From a virus, in the IMG/VR virus record IMGVR_UViG_3300037086_000360, positions 1 through 64,000 of that record: DNA of 64,000 bases; one strand, given 5' to 3'. The notes beneath the pieces are model-generated. The model did no database searches. It saw only the letters and a program-made list of their open reading frames with translations, and was not told the DNA's origin. The position numbers and the translations under genes are program-made. Of the stretch, positions 24,661 to 31,731 are shown piece after piece. The number at the start of each line of letters is the position of its first letter. Within the stretch, counting starts at the first letter, position 1.

Positions 24661-24684
24661 GCCCCTCAAAAGAGGGGCTTTTCA
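24661..24684 (+). terminator. intrinsic terminator
   Basis: Stem GCCCCTC/GAGGGGC with an AAAA loop and a T-rich tail. It ends the immunity-like gene and lies right before the next promoter. Confidence 0.8.
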
Positions 24685-24685
24685 T

Positions 24686-24715
24686 TTTAGAGCAGATGTC
24701 TATCTGGTGTATAAT
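24686..24715 (+). promoter_or_regulatory. sigma70-type promoter TTTAGA-N18-TATAAT
   Basis: TTTAGA at 24686-24691 and TATAAT at 24710-24715. The expected start site, about 7 bases after the -10, coincides with the A of ATG 24722, so the mRNA would be leaderless. Confidence 0.6.
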
Positions 24716-24721
24716 GATGAT

Positions 24722-27700
24722 ATGAGTAGAGCAACAAGTACTTTTGCAGTAAGAGAAATGTCACTTCAAGAAGCCATTAACAAGTGGGGTCAGAAAAAGG
24801 GACTATATTTGCTCTTTTATCAAAATCCTGACACGGGAGAATGTTTCTATAAGCTTGGATACTCAAAAGATATCACGAGTCGATTTCAACAATATCCTCT
24901 TACAGTGAGAGTTTTGCATTTCTTTGTTGGAGAAAACTATTTCGACAGACCCTGTCAAACTCAATTGCGCAAATGGGGTTTCAAGTTCAGAACGAATGTT
25001 GTCAATCTTAATGATACAGAGTGGATGGAAGCTCTCAATGGAATTCGCAATGATGAAGAGCATCTCAAGTGGTCCCAGGAAGCGATCAATGTAGTTTTTC
25101 ATGAAAAAGAGGATTATCGACTTCTTCATCTAGAAACGTATAAACCCGATTCACTTCAACAGCCAATTATTGATGAAACCTTCAGAGACCTCATGTCTCA
25201 GAGGATTAATCCGAGATATCTCATTCATGCTGAAACAGGCTCAGGCAAAACTCTTATGGGGTATAAGATCGCTCTCAAAATTGTCAAAAGCCTACCCGAC
25301 AAGAAAGCTACAATCATTGTGATTCTCACATGGAAGCCAAAAGTTCTTATAGATTGGGAATCATATGTAAATGGAAATGAAAACGGAAAACTTCCTCATA
25401 AAGATCTTCGAGGGGCGTTCAAATTTACCACTGATGCGGAACAAGCAAAGAAATGGATCAAAGATCCTGAAGACGATAGGGCTATTGTAATTGGTCTCAG
25501 CGCCTTCAAACTCATGGTTGATGCAAAAAAGGAAGATGCTGATGAAGAAGACCCAAAATCGTATCAAAAGAAATGGAACTTCATATACAACTACAGAATC
25601 GCACTTCTAATCACCGATGAGGTGCATTATGGTGCAAGCGGAAAAGCCTTTTTTCATCTTACGGCAGAAGAAGAAGAGGACAATTATGAGAGCAAATTTG
25701 ATGGTCAATTTCAGTTTGATAAGTTATTGGCTCTTAGCGCAACTCCATTTCCAAATCTTCGCTATTCTGACTTCTATCACGGGCATCTCTCAAAACTCAC
25801 TAGCGATGAACAAGTTGCTCTTCGGGAAGCTGTGAGGAGTGGCAAAAATATTGAAGAGCGTGATCAACGCTACAAAGATTACCCCGATGTTGATTATGCG
25901 ATCATTCAGTGTGATCTAGAAGTCCAAGAAAATGCAATTTCTTCTGGTCGTGATATATTTAGCATTGACTATCTCTTTATAGATCCGACTCTTAAGCCGT
26001 ACGCTAATCAATCTTTGAGAAAGCTCAGAACTGCTACTATGAAGGGAGAAGATCCTGGAGACGATTTGGAAGGGCCCCCATTTACCTTTCTTGAGAAATA
26101 TGATCACGTCATCGTGAGAACAAGACGAAGAATAGCGGCCCAAAATGCTATTCAGCTTTTTGATAACGACTCATCATATGATGAGTATATAAAAATTGAT
26201 GGACCTGGTTCTGGTTACGACAAAACGAAGCTTGACAAAATTTTGAATGAGAATTCAAATGTGATGTTTGGAACTGCGGGTGGCTTGATGACTGGTTGTG
26301 ATATGCCGAGTATGAACAAGTTGATTAATCTCGGCACCATAAAATCATCTGTTACTCTAGCTCAAGATGTTGGCAGAATAAGAAGAATATACCCCGGCAA
26401 GGATCGAGCCTTGGTTGTTTTTCTTTCTCCTGATGTTGAAACGACTCTTGTCGATATTGCAAAATCTTGGTGCATAATTAGAAAAGAAGGCGAAAGTGAA
26501 GAAGACGCAGTCAAAAGAAATCCGTCATTCGACAAGGTTGCTCTCTATAACATTGATAGTTTTAGAATGGCAAATTGGAATGATTTCAATTCGGCTCTCA
26601 ACAAGGCTTACCTGAGGGAAGCTGAAAGTGGTAGAATTTCAAGCCAACTCTTTACTGAAGAAGGGTTGCATTTTCTAATCCAGAATGTGTTCATTAATCT
26701 CAAGATTGATAAAAAAGGCAAAATTGTTTTAGTAAAGAGTAAATATAAGAGAGGCCAATCAACCACAAGAGTCATAACAGACTCTAGTCGCGATAAAAAC
26801 AAAAATGGAACTAAAGAAGTTGATTATACAAAGCTGCTTTCGGCGATTGCATCAAATTTTATATTGATATTGAAATCAGATCGAAACGGTTCTGCAAGAG
26901 AAATTATTGAGCGTAATGTCGAGGTCCTAGCTGAGTTTTGCAACACCAATCTTGAAACAATTCATCTTTTGTTTGCAAATGGAGTTAATTGGTCCGCGGT
27001 ACAAAAACTGATGGATTCTGGAGCGATTGATTTACTGCCGGACAATTATGAGGGATCTTTTCAAACTGTTCCAGAATCTCTTGCTGATAAAATGGAAAAA
27101 GAGTGCTATAAGAATGCGTCAATAAATAAAACTTGGAAAGAAAGCACTTCAATTCCTGGTGGTGGTAAATATCTAGTGGATAGAGCTTTGAAGCACTGTG
27201 AACATGTTACATATGCTGCTCACTCTCAGGAAGAAAGATTTTTTATGCAGGGACAATACAAAAGCGTCGAGAATTCAAACGGAGAGCGCAGAGTTCGTGT
27301 CGTAATGTGGAAAGATTTCGAAAAGGAAACTGAAATGGGTGACAAATATTGTATTCTTAACCCGCCGTACGGCAGAATGCATCTCAGGATTCTCAAGAAA
27401 ATGATTGAATTAATAGTAAACAAAAATAACGGAAAAGTAGTAAGCTTACAGCCAGTTCGTTGGCTGCAAGATCCTTTGATTGATTCGAAAGAAGATAGTG
27501 TTGAAATGAGATCTTTTCTCGAGGGTAAAACAACTATCGAAATAATTACTAAGAATGAAGCAGCTAGAATTTTCAATATACCGATAGCTATGGATATTGG
27601 AATTTACAAGATCGGTCCTAAAACTAAGATCTCTCTTGATACTGTTAGACAGCCCGTTATAGCAAGACATTTGCTGAAGAAAGACAACTTGAAAAATAGT

Positions 27701-28168
27701 GGACTTATCAAAACGACTGTTGGTAAGTCAAAGACTGGTAATTTTGTTTTGCTTCTTATGATTGGAGCTTCTGGAGGACATCGAAAAGAGAGTCATGTTT
27801 CTTCTATTGTTCGCGAGTCTTATGGAGTTTTTGTGAATTTCAAGAATGAACATGGAAGAACTGTTCTAGAACAGAAGAAAACGGATCCAAAATCGACAAA
27901 TGGTAATCCAGAAAATTGGCCATGTATAGAATTTGAAACTGGAGAAGAAGCTATAAACTTTTGGAAGTATTGCCATTTGGCAGATATGCGCTATTTTGCC
28001 CGAATGTCATCAAACGATGTCAATGTCCAAACCAATTATCTTCCATTCCCCCGTGAGCGGGATGCTTTCAAGAATGAATGGACAGAAGGCCACTTTCATA
28101 AATATTGGAAAATCGAAAAAGAAAAAAAAGAGATTGAAAAAATTATGAGAGAAATTGATGCGAACTAG
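24722..28168 (+). CDS. GIY-YIG nuclease - SF2 helicase - adenine methyltransferase-like fusion
   Basis: This protein of about 1148 residues starts at ATG 24722. Residues 30-75 resemble a GIY-YIG/T5orf172 nuclease (GLYLLFYQNP, FYKLGYSKDITSRFQQYP). The SF2 helicase has Walker A AETGSGKTLMG near residue 170, TDEVHYG (DExH) near 300, LSATPFPN near 340 and QDVGRIRR near 550. The last third holds an NPPYGRMHL motif near residue 880 of N6-adenine methyltransferases, but the S-adenosylmethionine motif before it is degenerate (IPGGGKYLV). A restriction-modification or anti-defence enzyme is inferred. It lies inside the first polymerase break and overlaps the truncated methyltransferase. Confidence 0.6.
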   Translation: MSRATSTFAVREMSLQEAINKWGQKKGLYLLFYQNPDTGECFYKLGYSKDITSRFQQYPLTVRVLHFFVGENYFDRPCQTQLRKWGFKFRTNVVNLNDTEWMEALNGIRNDEEHLKWSQEAINVVFHEKEDYRLLHLETYKPDSLQQPIIDETFRDLMSQRINPRYLIHAETGSGKTLMGYKIALKIVKSLPDKKATIIVILTWKPKVLIDWESYVNGNENGKLPHKDLRGAFKFTTDAEQAKKWIKDPEDDRAIVIGLSAFKLMVDAKKEDADEEDPKSYQKKWNFIYNYRIALLITDEVHYGASGKAFFHLTAEEEEDNYESKFDGQFQFDKLLALSATPFPNLRYSDFYHGHLSKLTSDEQVALREAVRSGKNIEERDQRYKDYPDVDYAIIQCDLEVQENAISSGRDIFSIDYLFIDPTLKPYANQSLRKLRTATMKGEDPGDDLEGPPFTFLEKYDHVIVRTRRRIAAQNAIQLFDNDSSYDEYIKIDGPGSGYDKTKLDKILNENSNVMFGTAGGLMTGCDMPSMNKLINLGTIKSSVTLAQDVGRIRRIYPGKDRALVVFLSPDVETTLVDIAKSWCIIRKEGESEEDAVKRNPSFDKVALYNIDSFRMANWNDFNSALNKAYLREAESGRISSQLFTEEGLHFLIQNVFINLKIDKKGKIVLVKSKYKRGQSTTRVITDSSRDKNKNGTKEVDYTKLLSAIASNFILILKSDRNGSAREIIERNVEVLAEFCNTNLETIHLLFANGVNWSAVQKLMDSGAIDLLPDNYEGSFQTVPESLADKMEKECYKNASINKTWKESTSIPGGGKYLVDRALKHCEHVTYAAHSQEERFFMQGQYKSVENSNGERRVRVVMWKDFEKETEMGDKYCILNPPYGRMHLRILKKMIELIVNKNNGKVVSLQPVRWLQDPLIDSKEDSVEMRSFLEGKTTIEIITKNEAARIFNIPIAMDIGIYKIGPKTKISLDTVRQPVIARHLLKKDNLKNSGLIKTTVGKSKTGNFVLLLMIGASGGHRKESHVSSIVRESYGVFVNFKNEHGRTVLEQKKTDPKSTNGNPENWPCIEFETGEEAINFWKYCHLADMRYFARMSSNDVNVQTNYLPFPRERDAFKNEWTEGHFHKYWKIEKEKKEIEKIMREIDAN

Positions 28169-28595
28169 GTCTTATTATCTCACTACTGAACATATTGAGA
28201 GCGATCACTTAGATAAAAAAACAAAAAGCAATAATGGGGCTTTTTATACACCAGCCACTCTCTCCATAAAGATGGCTAAAAAATTAGAATTGAAGAAAGG
28301 TGACACCGTGCTTGATCCATGTGTTGGAAGCGCTAATCTTTTATGTGCGTGTCTCGATGAATATCCAGATCTACAAGAAGAAGATTGCTATGGAATTGAT
28401 ATAGATCCAGAAGCAATTAAGAAGTGTTTTGAAAGAATACCACATGGCCACTTTCAAGTTGGCAATTGTCTAATAGATGACCTGTCTGATGAAAATTTTT
28501 GGAAAAAAGATCCATATGACATCTCTGACACTTATAGAAGAGTTTCAAATAAGAACTGTTTGAATCATCTTCCGCATCATCCACTCCTGATCTGA
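28158..28595 (+). pseudogene. truncated DNA adenine methyltransferase (N-terminal half)
   Basis: This 145-residue product has NNGAFYTPATLSIKMAKKL, motif I VLDPCVGSANLL and CYGIDIDPEAIKKC. It reaches FWKKDPYDI, where the family continues into the catalytic NPPY motif. Here the similarity stops and the frame ends about 30 residues later in sequence antisense to a minus-strand gene. The catalytic half is missing. It may complement the NPPY-bearing fusion protein just upstream, or be a deletion remnant. Confidence 0.55.
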
Positions 28596-28835
28596 TTCTT
28601 TGATGTGCTCCCAAAAATAAGAAGTGATGTCTGTGTCCTCTTCATCTTTGTGTGAATGAATATGAAATAAATATGTTCCTTTCTTTGGAGGAAGATTTCT
28701 TTGATTGTTTGGTAGATTGTCCCAGCTGATCCGAAGCTGAGCCCCATCAAAACTCCAAATAACAATTTCTACTCCGGTATCATATTTGCTATAGAAGATC
28801 TGCATATAGATTATCTTTGTGAAGATAGTGATCAA
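28545..28835 (-). CDS. hypothetical minus-strand protein
   Basis: This 96-residue frame starts with TTG behind GAGAGG. GVEIVIWSFDGAQLRISW and GTYLFHIHSHKDEE look like real protein rather than a shadow. It fills the otherwise empty gap before the endonuclease and overlaps the broken end of the methyltransferase. It may be a relic of a deleted region. No family is recognised. Confidence 0.4.
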   Translation of the reverse strand: MITIFTKIIYMQIFYSKYDTGVEIVIWSFDGAQLRISWDNLPNNQRNLPPKKGTYLFHIHSHKDEEDTDITSYFWEHIKESDQEWMMRKMIQTVLI

Positions 28836-28839
28836 TAAG

Positions 28840-28871
28840 CCTCTCTTTTGTAAGATAAGTACAAGAAGAGG
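28840..28871 (+). promoter_or_regulatory. hairpin masking the endonuclease ribosome site
   Basis: CCTCTCTTTTGT (28840-28851) can pair imperfectly with ACAAGAAGAGG (28861-28871) around a 9-base loop. The 3' arm holds the AGAAGAGG ribosome site of the gene at 28883. It parallels the stronger hairpin at 30572. Confidence 0.45.
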
Positions 28872-28882
28872 TACCCCGGCTA

Positions 28883-29893
28883 ATGAAAATAAAGATTTAT
28901 AATAAAGTGTTTGATTTGAAAGACGACTGCCCTACTGAAGTAATGGAAGAACTAAAAAAGAGAAACAAGACAATTTCTTCAGATTTATTTTTCAAATACT
29001 ATGACTATTGGCCATCATCACATAAATTGATTATTGGACCTTGTGCAGTTTGTGGTACGGAATGTAAAAATCAAATACCTAAAATAAGGTATAGAACCTA
29101 TGCTCCTGGAAAACTACTTTGTAGAAAATGTAGTGCCAAGGAACCTGGAAAACATCCAGAGTTCTTGAAGAGAAATTCTGATGCTCAACATATCGCACAA
29201 AATAGGCCTGAAGTAAAAAAGAAAATGTCGGAATCACTCATAAGAACTTGGAGTGATGAAGAAACAGCAAAAAGATGGGCTGCAGGAATTGCTCGCAATA
29301 ATAGTAGCAAAGAGGGTAGAGAAGCAACAAGCAGAGCTTCAAAACGTCTTTGGCAAGATGAAAAATATAGAAGCAAAATGCTCGATTCGTTTATTGGATT
29401 CAGAGGAGTCTCTGGTTATTTTCTTACCAAAAATAGTGGAAAGATTCGATTTGACAGCACTTACGAGTTCTTCTATCTCTTCTTCGAAGATCTAAAAGGC
29501 AACAAAATAAAGAGATTTGGCGGTGAAATAAAGTATGTTCTCAATGGAATGACAAAAGGATATAGACCAGATTTCATTGATCAAAACAACAATCTGATTG
29601 AAATCAAATCTTCTTATGTAAGAGATGTCTATAATGGACTAGAAGAATTGAATGCAAAAAGAGATGCCGCAAAGAAGTTCATAGAAGAGAATGATTACAA
29701 CGACTATTATCTCTTGGAAGAAAGAGACTTGAATCTATACGCGAAACTAAGACTTCGTTATCAATTGATGTTTCTCATGAGAAGAGATGGGCATATATCT
29801 ATTCATCATGGTAAAGTATCAGACTTCAAGGAGTCTTCAGTCTCCTTGAAGAAGGCAGAGGAGTTTTACAAAGAATGGAATTCGTTGAAGTAA
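28883..29893 (+). CDS. free-standing homing endonuclease, PD-(D/E)XK type
   Basis: This 336-residue protein begins with a zinc-ribbon ([16 protein letters not shown]). Two NUMOD3-like DNA-binding repeats follow ([36 protein letters not shown]). The catalytic region has [12 protein letters not shown], then [20 protein letters not shown] (PD ... ExK). It lies directly before the next polymerase fragment and overlaps its start by 19 bases. It would promote spread of the first break. Confidence 0.7.
   Translation: MKIKIYNKVFDLKDDCPTEVMEELKKRNKTISSDLFFKYYDYWPSSHKLIIGPCAVCGTECKNQIPKIRYRTYAPGKLLCRKCSAKEPGKHPEFLKRNSDAQHIAQNRPEVKKKMSESLIRTWSDEETAKRWAAGIARNNSSKEGREATSRASKRLWQDEKYRSKMLDSFIGFRGVSGYFLTKNSGKIRFDSTYEFFYLFFEDLKGNKIKRFGGEIKYVLNGMTKGYRPDFIDQNNNLIEIKSSYVRDVYNGLEELNAKRDAAKKFIEENDYNDYYLLEERDLNLYAKLRLRYQLMFLMRRDGHISIHHGKVSDFKESSVSLKKAEEFYKEWNSLK
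29824..29851 (+). other. 10-bp inverted repeat upstream of middle polymerase fragment
   Basis: CTTCAAGGAG at 29824-29833 and CTCCTTGAAG at 29842-29851 form a perfect 10-bp stem with an 8-base loop inside the end of the endonuclease gene. The ribosome site of the next gene lies just outside it. It might affect translation or mRNA stability; no role is shown. Confidence 0.35.
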
Positions 29894-29988
29894 AGAGCGT
29901 TGAATCCCTTCCATATAAAGGCAAAGTATATGATCTAGAAGTCGAAGTAGATCACTGCTACACTGCAAATGACTACTCTGTTCATAAC
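29875..29988 (+). other. split intein 1, C-terminal part
   Basis: A 38-residue C-intein with block [21 protein letters not shown] and terminal His-Asn followed by Ser+1. Length and layout match C-inteins of known phage fractured genes. Confidence 0.85.
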
Positions 29989-30570
29989 TCAGCAGCTGGA
30001 AGCCTCGTCAACTATCTCTTGAGAATTACTGATATCGATCCAATCAAACACGATCTTCTTTTCGAACGTTTCCTTGATATGGGAAGAAAAGATTTACCAG
30101 ACATTGATTGTCTTCATGAAAGAACTGCAGTAAAAATGGCTGATGGATCAATAAAAGAATTGAAGAATATAAAAGTTGGTGATGTTGTCTTGGATCATAT
30201 GGATCATCAACAAAAAATTTTGAATTGGGCATCTCGCAGTGCCAAAGTCGGATTTGAAGTTGTTGTTGAAATAGTAATTGAAAATAATGGTGAATTAGGA
30301 TCATTCATTTGTCCAGGACATCATAGAATGATACTTGATTCAAATGAAGTGAGATATGCCTATGATCTAAAAATTACAGATTGTATCAAGTCTTTTGGCA
30401 GAGATAGGGCGCTAATAATAGCCATCAATAAGGTTGATATTTCTTATAATGAAATCACTCTATGTGATATCCAGGTAGAGAATAGTGAAACATTTCAAAT
30501 CTATCCTTTTAGAGTAAATGATGACTTGACAGCTATTGACATGCTTTATAAAAATTTGAACAAACGATAG
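29875..30570 (+). CDS. dnaE: DNA polymerase III alpha, middle fragment: C-intein 1, 40-residue extein, N-intein 2
   Basis: This 231-residue protein starts behind AGAGGAG, overlapping the endonuclease. Residues 1-38 are the C-intein, ending DYSVHN. Residues 39-78 are the only polymerase sequence: [18 protein letters not shown] through DLPDID, i.e. the GRGSAAGS motif and the first catalytic aspartate. Cys 79 opens a second N-intein of 153 residues. This piece must be spliced at both ends to give an active polymerase. Confidence 0.85.
   Translation: MEFVEVKSVESLPYKGKVYDLEVEVDHCYTANDYSVHNSAAGSLVNYLLRITDIDPIKHDLLFERFLDMGRKDLPDIDCLHERTAVKMADGSIKELKNIKVGDVVLDHMDHQQKILNWASRSAKVGFEVVVEIVIENNGELGSFICPGHHRMILDSNEVRYAYDLKITDCIKSFGRDRALIIAINKVDISYNEITLCDIQVENSETFQIYPFRVNDDLTAIDMLYKNLNKR
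30109..30567 (+). other. split intein 2, N-terminal part
   Basis: It begins [20 protein letters not shown] (block A). Block B is CPGHHRMIL. Unlike intein 1 it also holds what looks like block F ([16 protein letters not shown]) near its end. At 153 residues it contains almost the whole Hint fold, leaving only the last strand and block G to the partner fragment at 31684. Confidence 0.75.
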
Positions 30571-30571
30571 C

Positions 30572-30620
30572 ATTTTGCTCCAAGTCTGTAAGATAATGTA
30601 AATACAGACTTGGAGCAAAT
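30572..30620 (+). promoter_or_regulatory. 17-bp hairpin masking the endonuclease ribosome site
   Basis: TTGCTCCAAGTCTGTA near 30575-30590 pairs with TACAGACTTGGAGCAA near 30603-30618 around a loop of about 12 bases. The 3' arm contains the TTGGAG ribosome site of the endonuclease whose ATG is at 30621. T4 I-TevI is silenced in early transcripts by a comparable hairpin. Confidence 0.7.
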
Positions 30621-31703
30621 ATGAATAAGTTATTGGATTTCTTCTTGAAAAATGATGAAAATAAGAATAAAGAATTGAATGAGATAGTTCTTGATTGGAT
30701 GAGGGAAGAGGCGCCCTCTCTTTTGCTTGAAAAAGAAATGAATTGTATATTATCCCACAAGCAAGAGTCGAATACTACTTATTTTTATATGGACCCATTT
30801 CTAATAGCACCATACTTCTCCATCCATATAGATGGTAACGTATTGCCATTGAGTTTTTCTATAAGACCTGTCTTAAGATCTAGAAGTAGAGTGAAAGTAG
30901 ATTGTCTAAATATAGATCAGAGGAAACCAACAAAATATAGTTTTTCATTCAAATGTTTGTCTTGTGGGAAACTAAAAGAAAATCTGCAAACAAAAGATTT
31001 ATATCACAAAATGTTGGATGCCGGTCTGGTGTGTAAACATTGTAAAAAAACAGTGGCCCATCGAACTAATGAGACAATCAGCAGATACTCTCATTCTATG
31101 AATGAGAAGTATGGATGTTCTTTTCCTATTCAAAGCAGTGAACTAAAGAAAACTATAAGAAAAACGATGTTTAAAAGGTATGGATGTGAAACCTCATTCA
31201 ATAATGGAATCTTGAGAGATAAGGCCAATAAGACGATAATAAAAAAATATGGTAAGGGTTCAGTTTCTTATGGGGGTGGTTCTTCTTCTTTATTGGAAGG
31301 TAGTTTTATTGAACAATTCTTGATGAAATACTCTAAACTCTATCCCATAGGCGATTTATATTGTCGTGAGTTGAATAAACAATATTTCGTTGACACTGCT
31401 AATGGAAGAAGACGATTGGACTTATACATCAAATCTAAAAAAATTGCCATCCAAGTTCATGGTGATTTTTGGCATGGAAATCCAGAAGCCTTTCCTAGAG
31501 ATAAAATCAATCCAATATTGAAAAAATCTTATGGTGAGATATATGAAGAAACTCTAAAAATAGATCAAGAGATTTTAGATACTAAAAAGGTTGATCTATA
31601 TATAGTTGTTTGGGAGAAAACGATTTCCTATGGCATATATCCTATAATAGACAGGGTAATTGAACTTATTGAAGGCGGTAAAAATGGATCTTTCTATCTA
31701 TAA
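30621..31703 (+). CDS. free-standing homing endonuclease, EDxHD (Vsr-like) type
   Basis: This 360-residue protein has an N-terminal part with two CxxC pairs (CLSCGK, CKHCKK) and two NUMOD-like repeats around KYGCSFPIQSSELKKTIRK. The catalytic core is RRRLDLYIKSKKIAIQVHGD, then FWHGNPEAF, the D ... H-G-D-x-W-H signature of Vsr-related homing endonucleases. This family is known from phage genes fractured by split inteins. The stop overlaps the next fragment's start by 20 bases. Confidence 0.75.
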   Translation: MNKLLDFFLKNDENKNKELNEIVLDWMREEAPSLLLEKEMNCILSHKQESNTTYFYMDPFLIAPYFSIHIDGNVLPLSFSIRPVLRSRSRVKVDCLNIDQRKPTKYSFSFKCLSCGKLKENLQTKDLYHKMLDAGLVCKHCKKTVAHRTNETISRYSHSMNEKYGCSFPIQSSELKKTIRKTMFKRYGCETSFNNGILRDKANKTIIKKYGKGSVSYGGGSSSLLEGSFIEQFLMKYSKLYPIGDLYCRELNKQYFVDTANGRRRLDLYIKSKKIAIQVHGDFWHGNPEAFPRDKINPILKKSYGEIYEETLKIDQEILDTKKVDLYIVVWEKTISYGIYPIIDRVIELIEGGKNGSFYL

Positions 31704-31731
31704 CACTTCATTTACTCTTTGTTCTCACAAC
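31684..31731 (+). other. split intein 2, C-terminal part (about 16 residues)
   Basis: Only LSIYNTSFTLCSHN before Cys+1 remains, ending in the required His-Asn. This is far shorter than the 35-40 residues of usual natural C-inteins. Confidence 0.65.

Noticed and set aside
28158-28595. Reading the methyltransferase as complete
   Set aside because: The catalytic NPPY motif is missing and similarity ends abruptly at DPYDI.
23475-28882. The polymerase break considered as an ordinary group I intron or IS insertion
   Set aside because: Intein blocks flank the break on both sides, fragments have their own starts and stops, and no transposase or inverted ends are visible.
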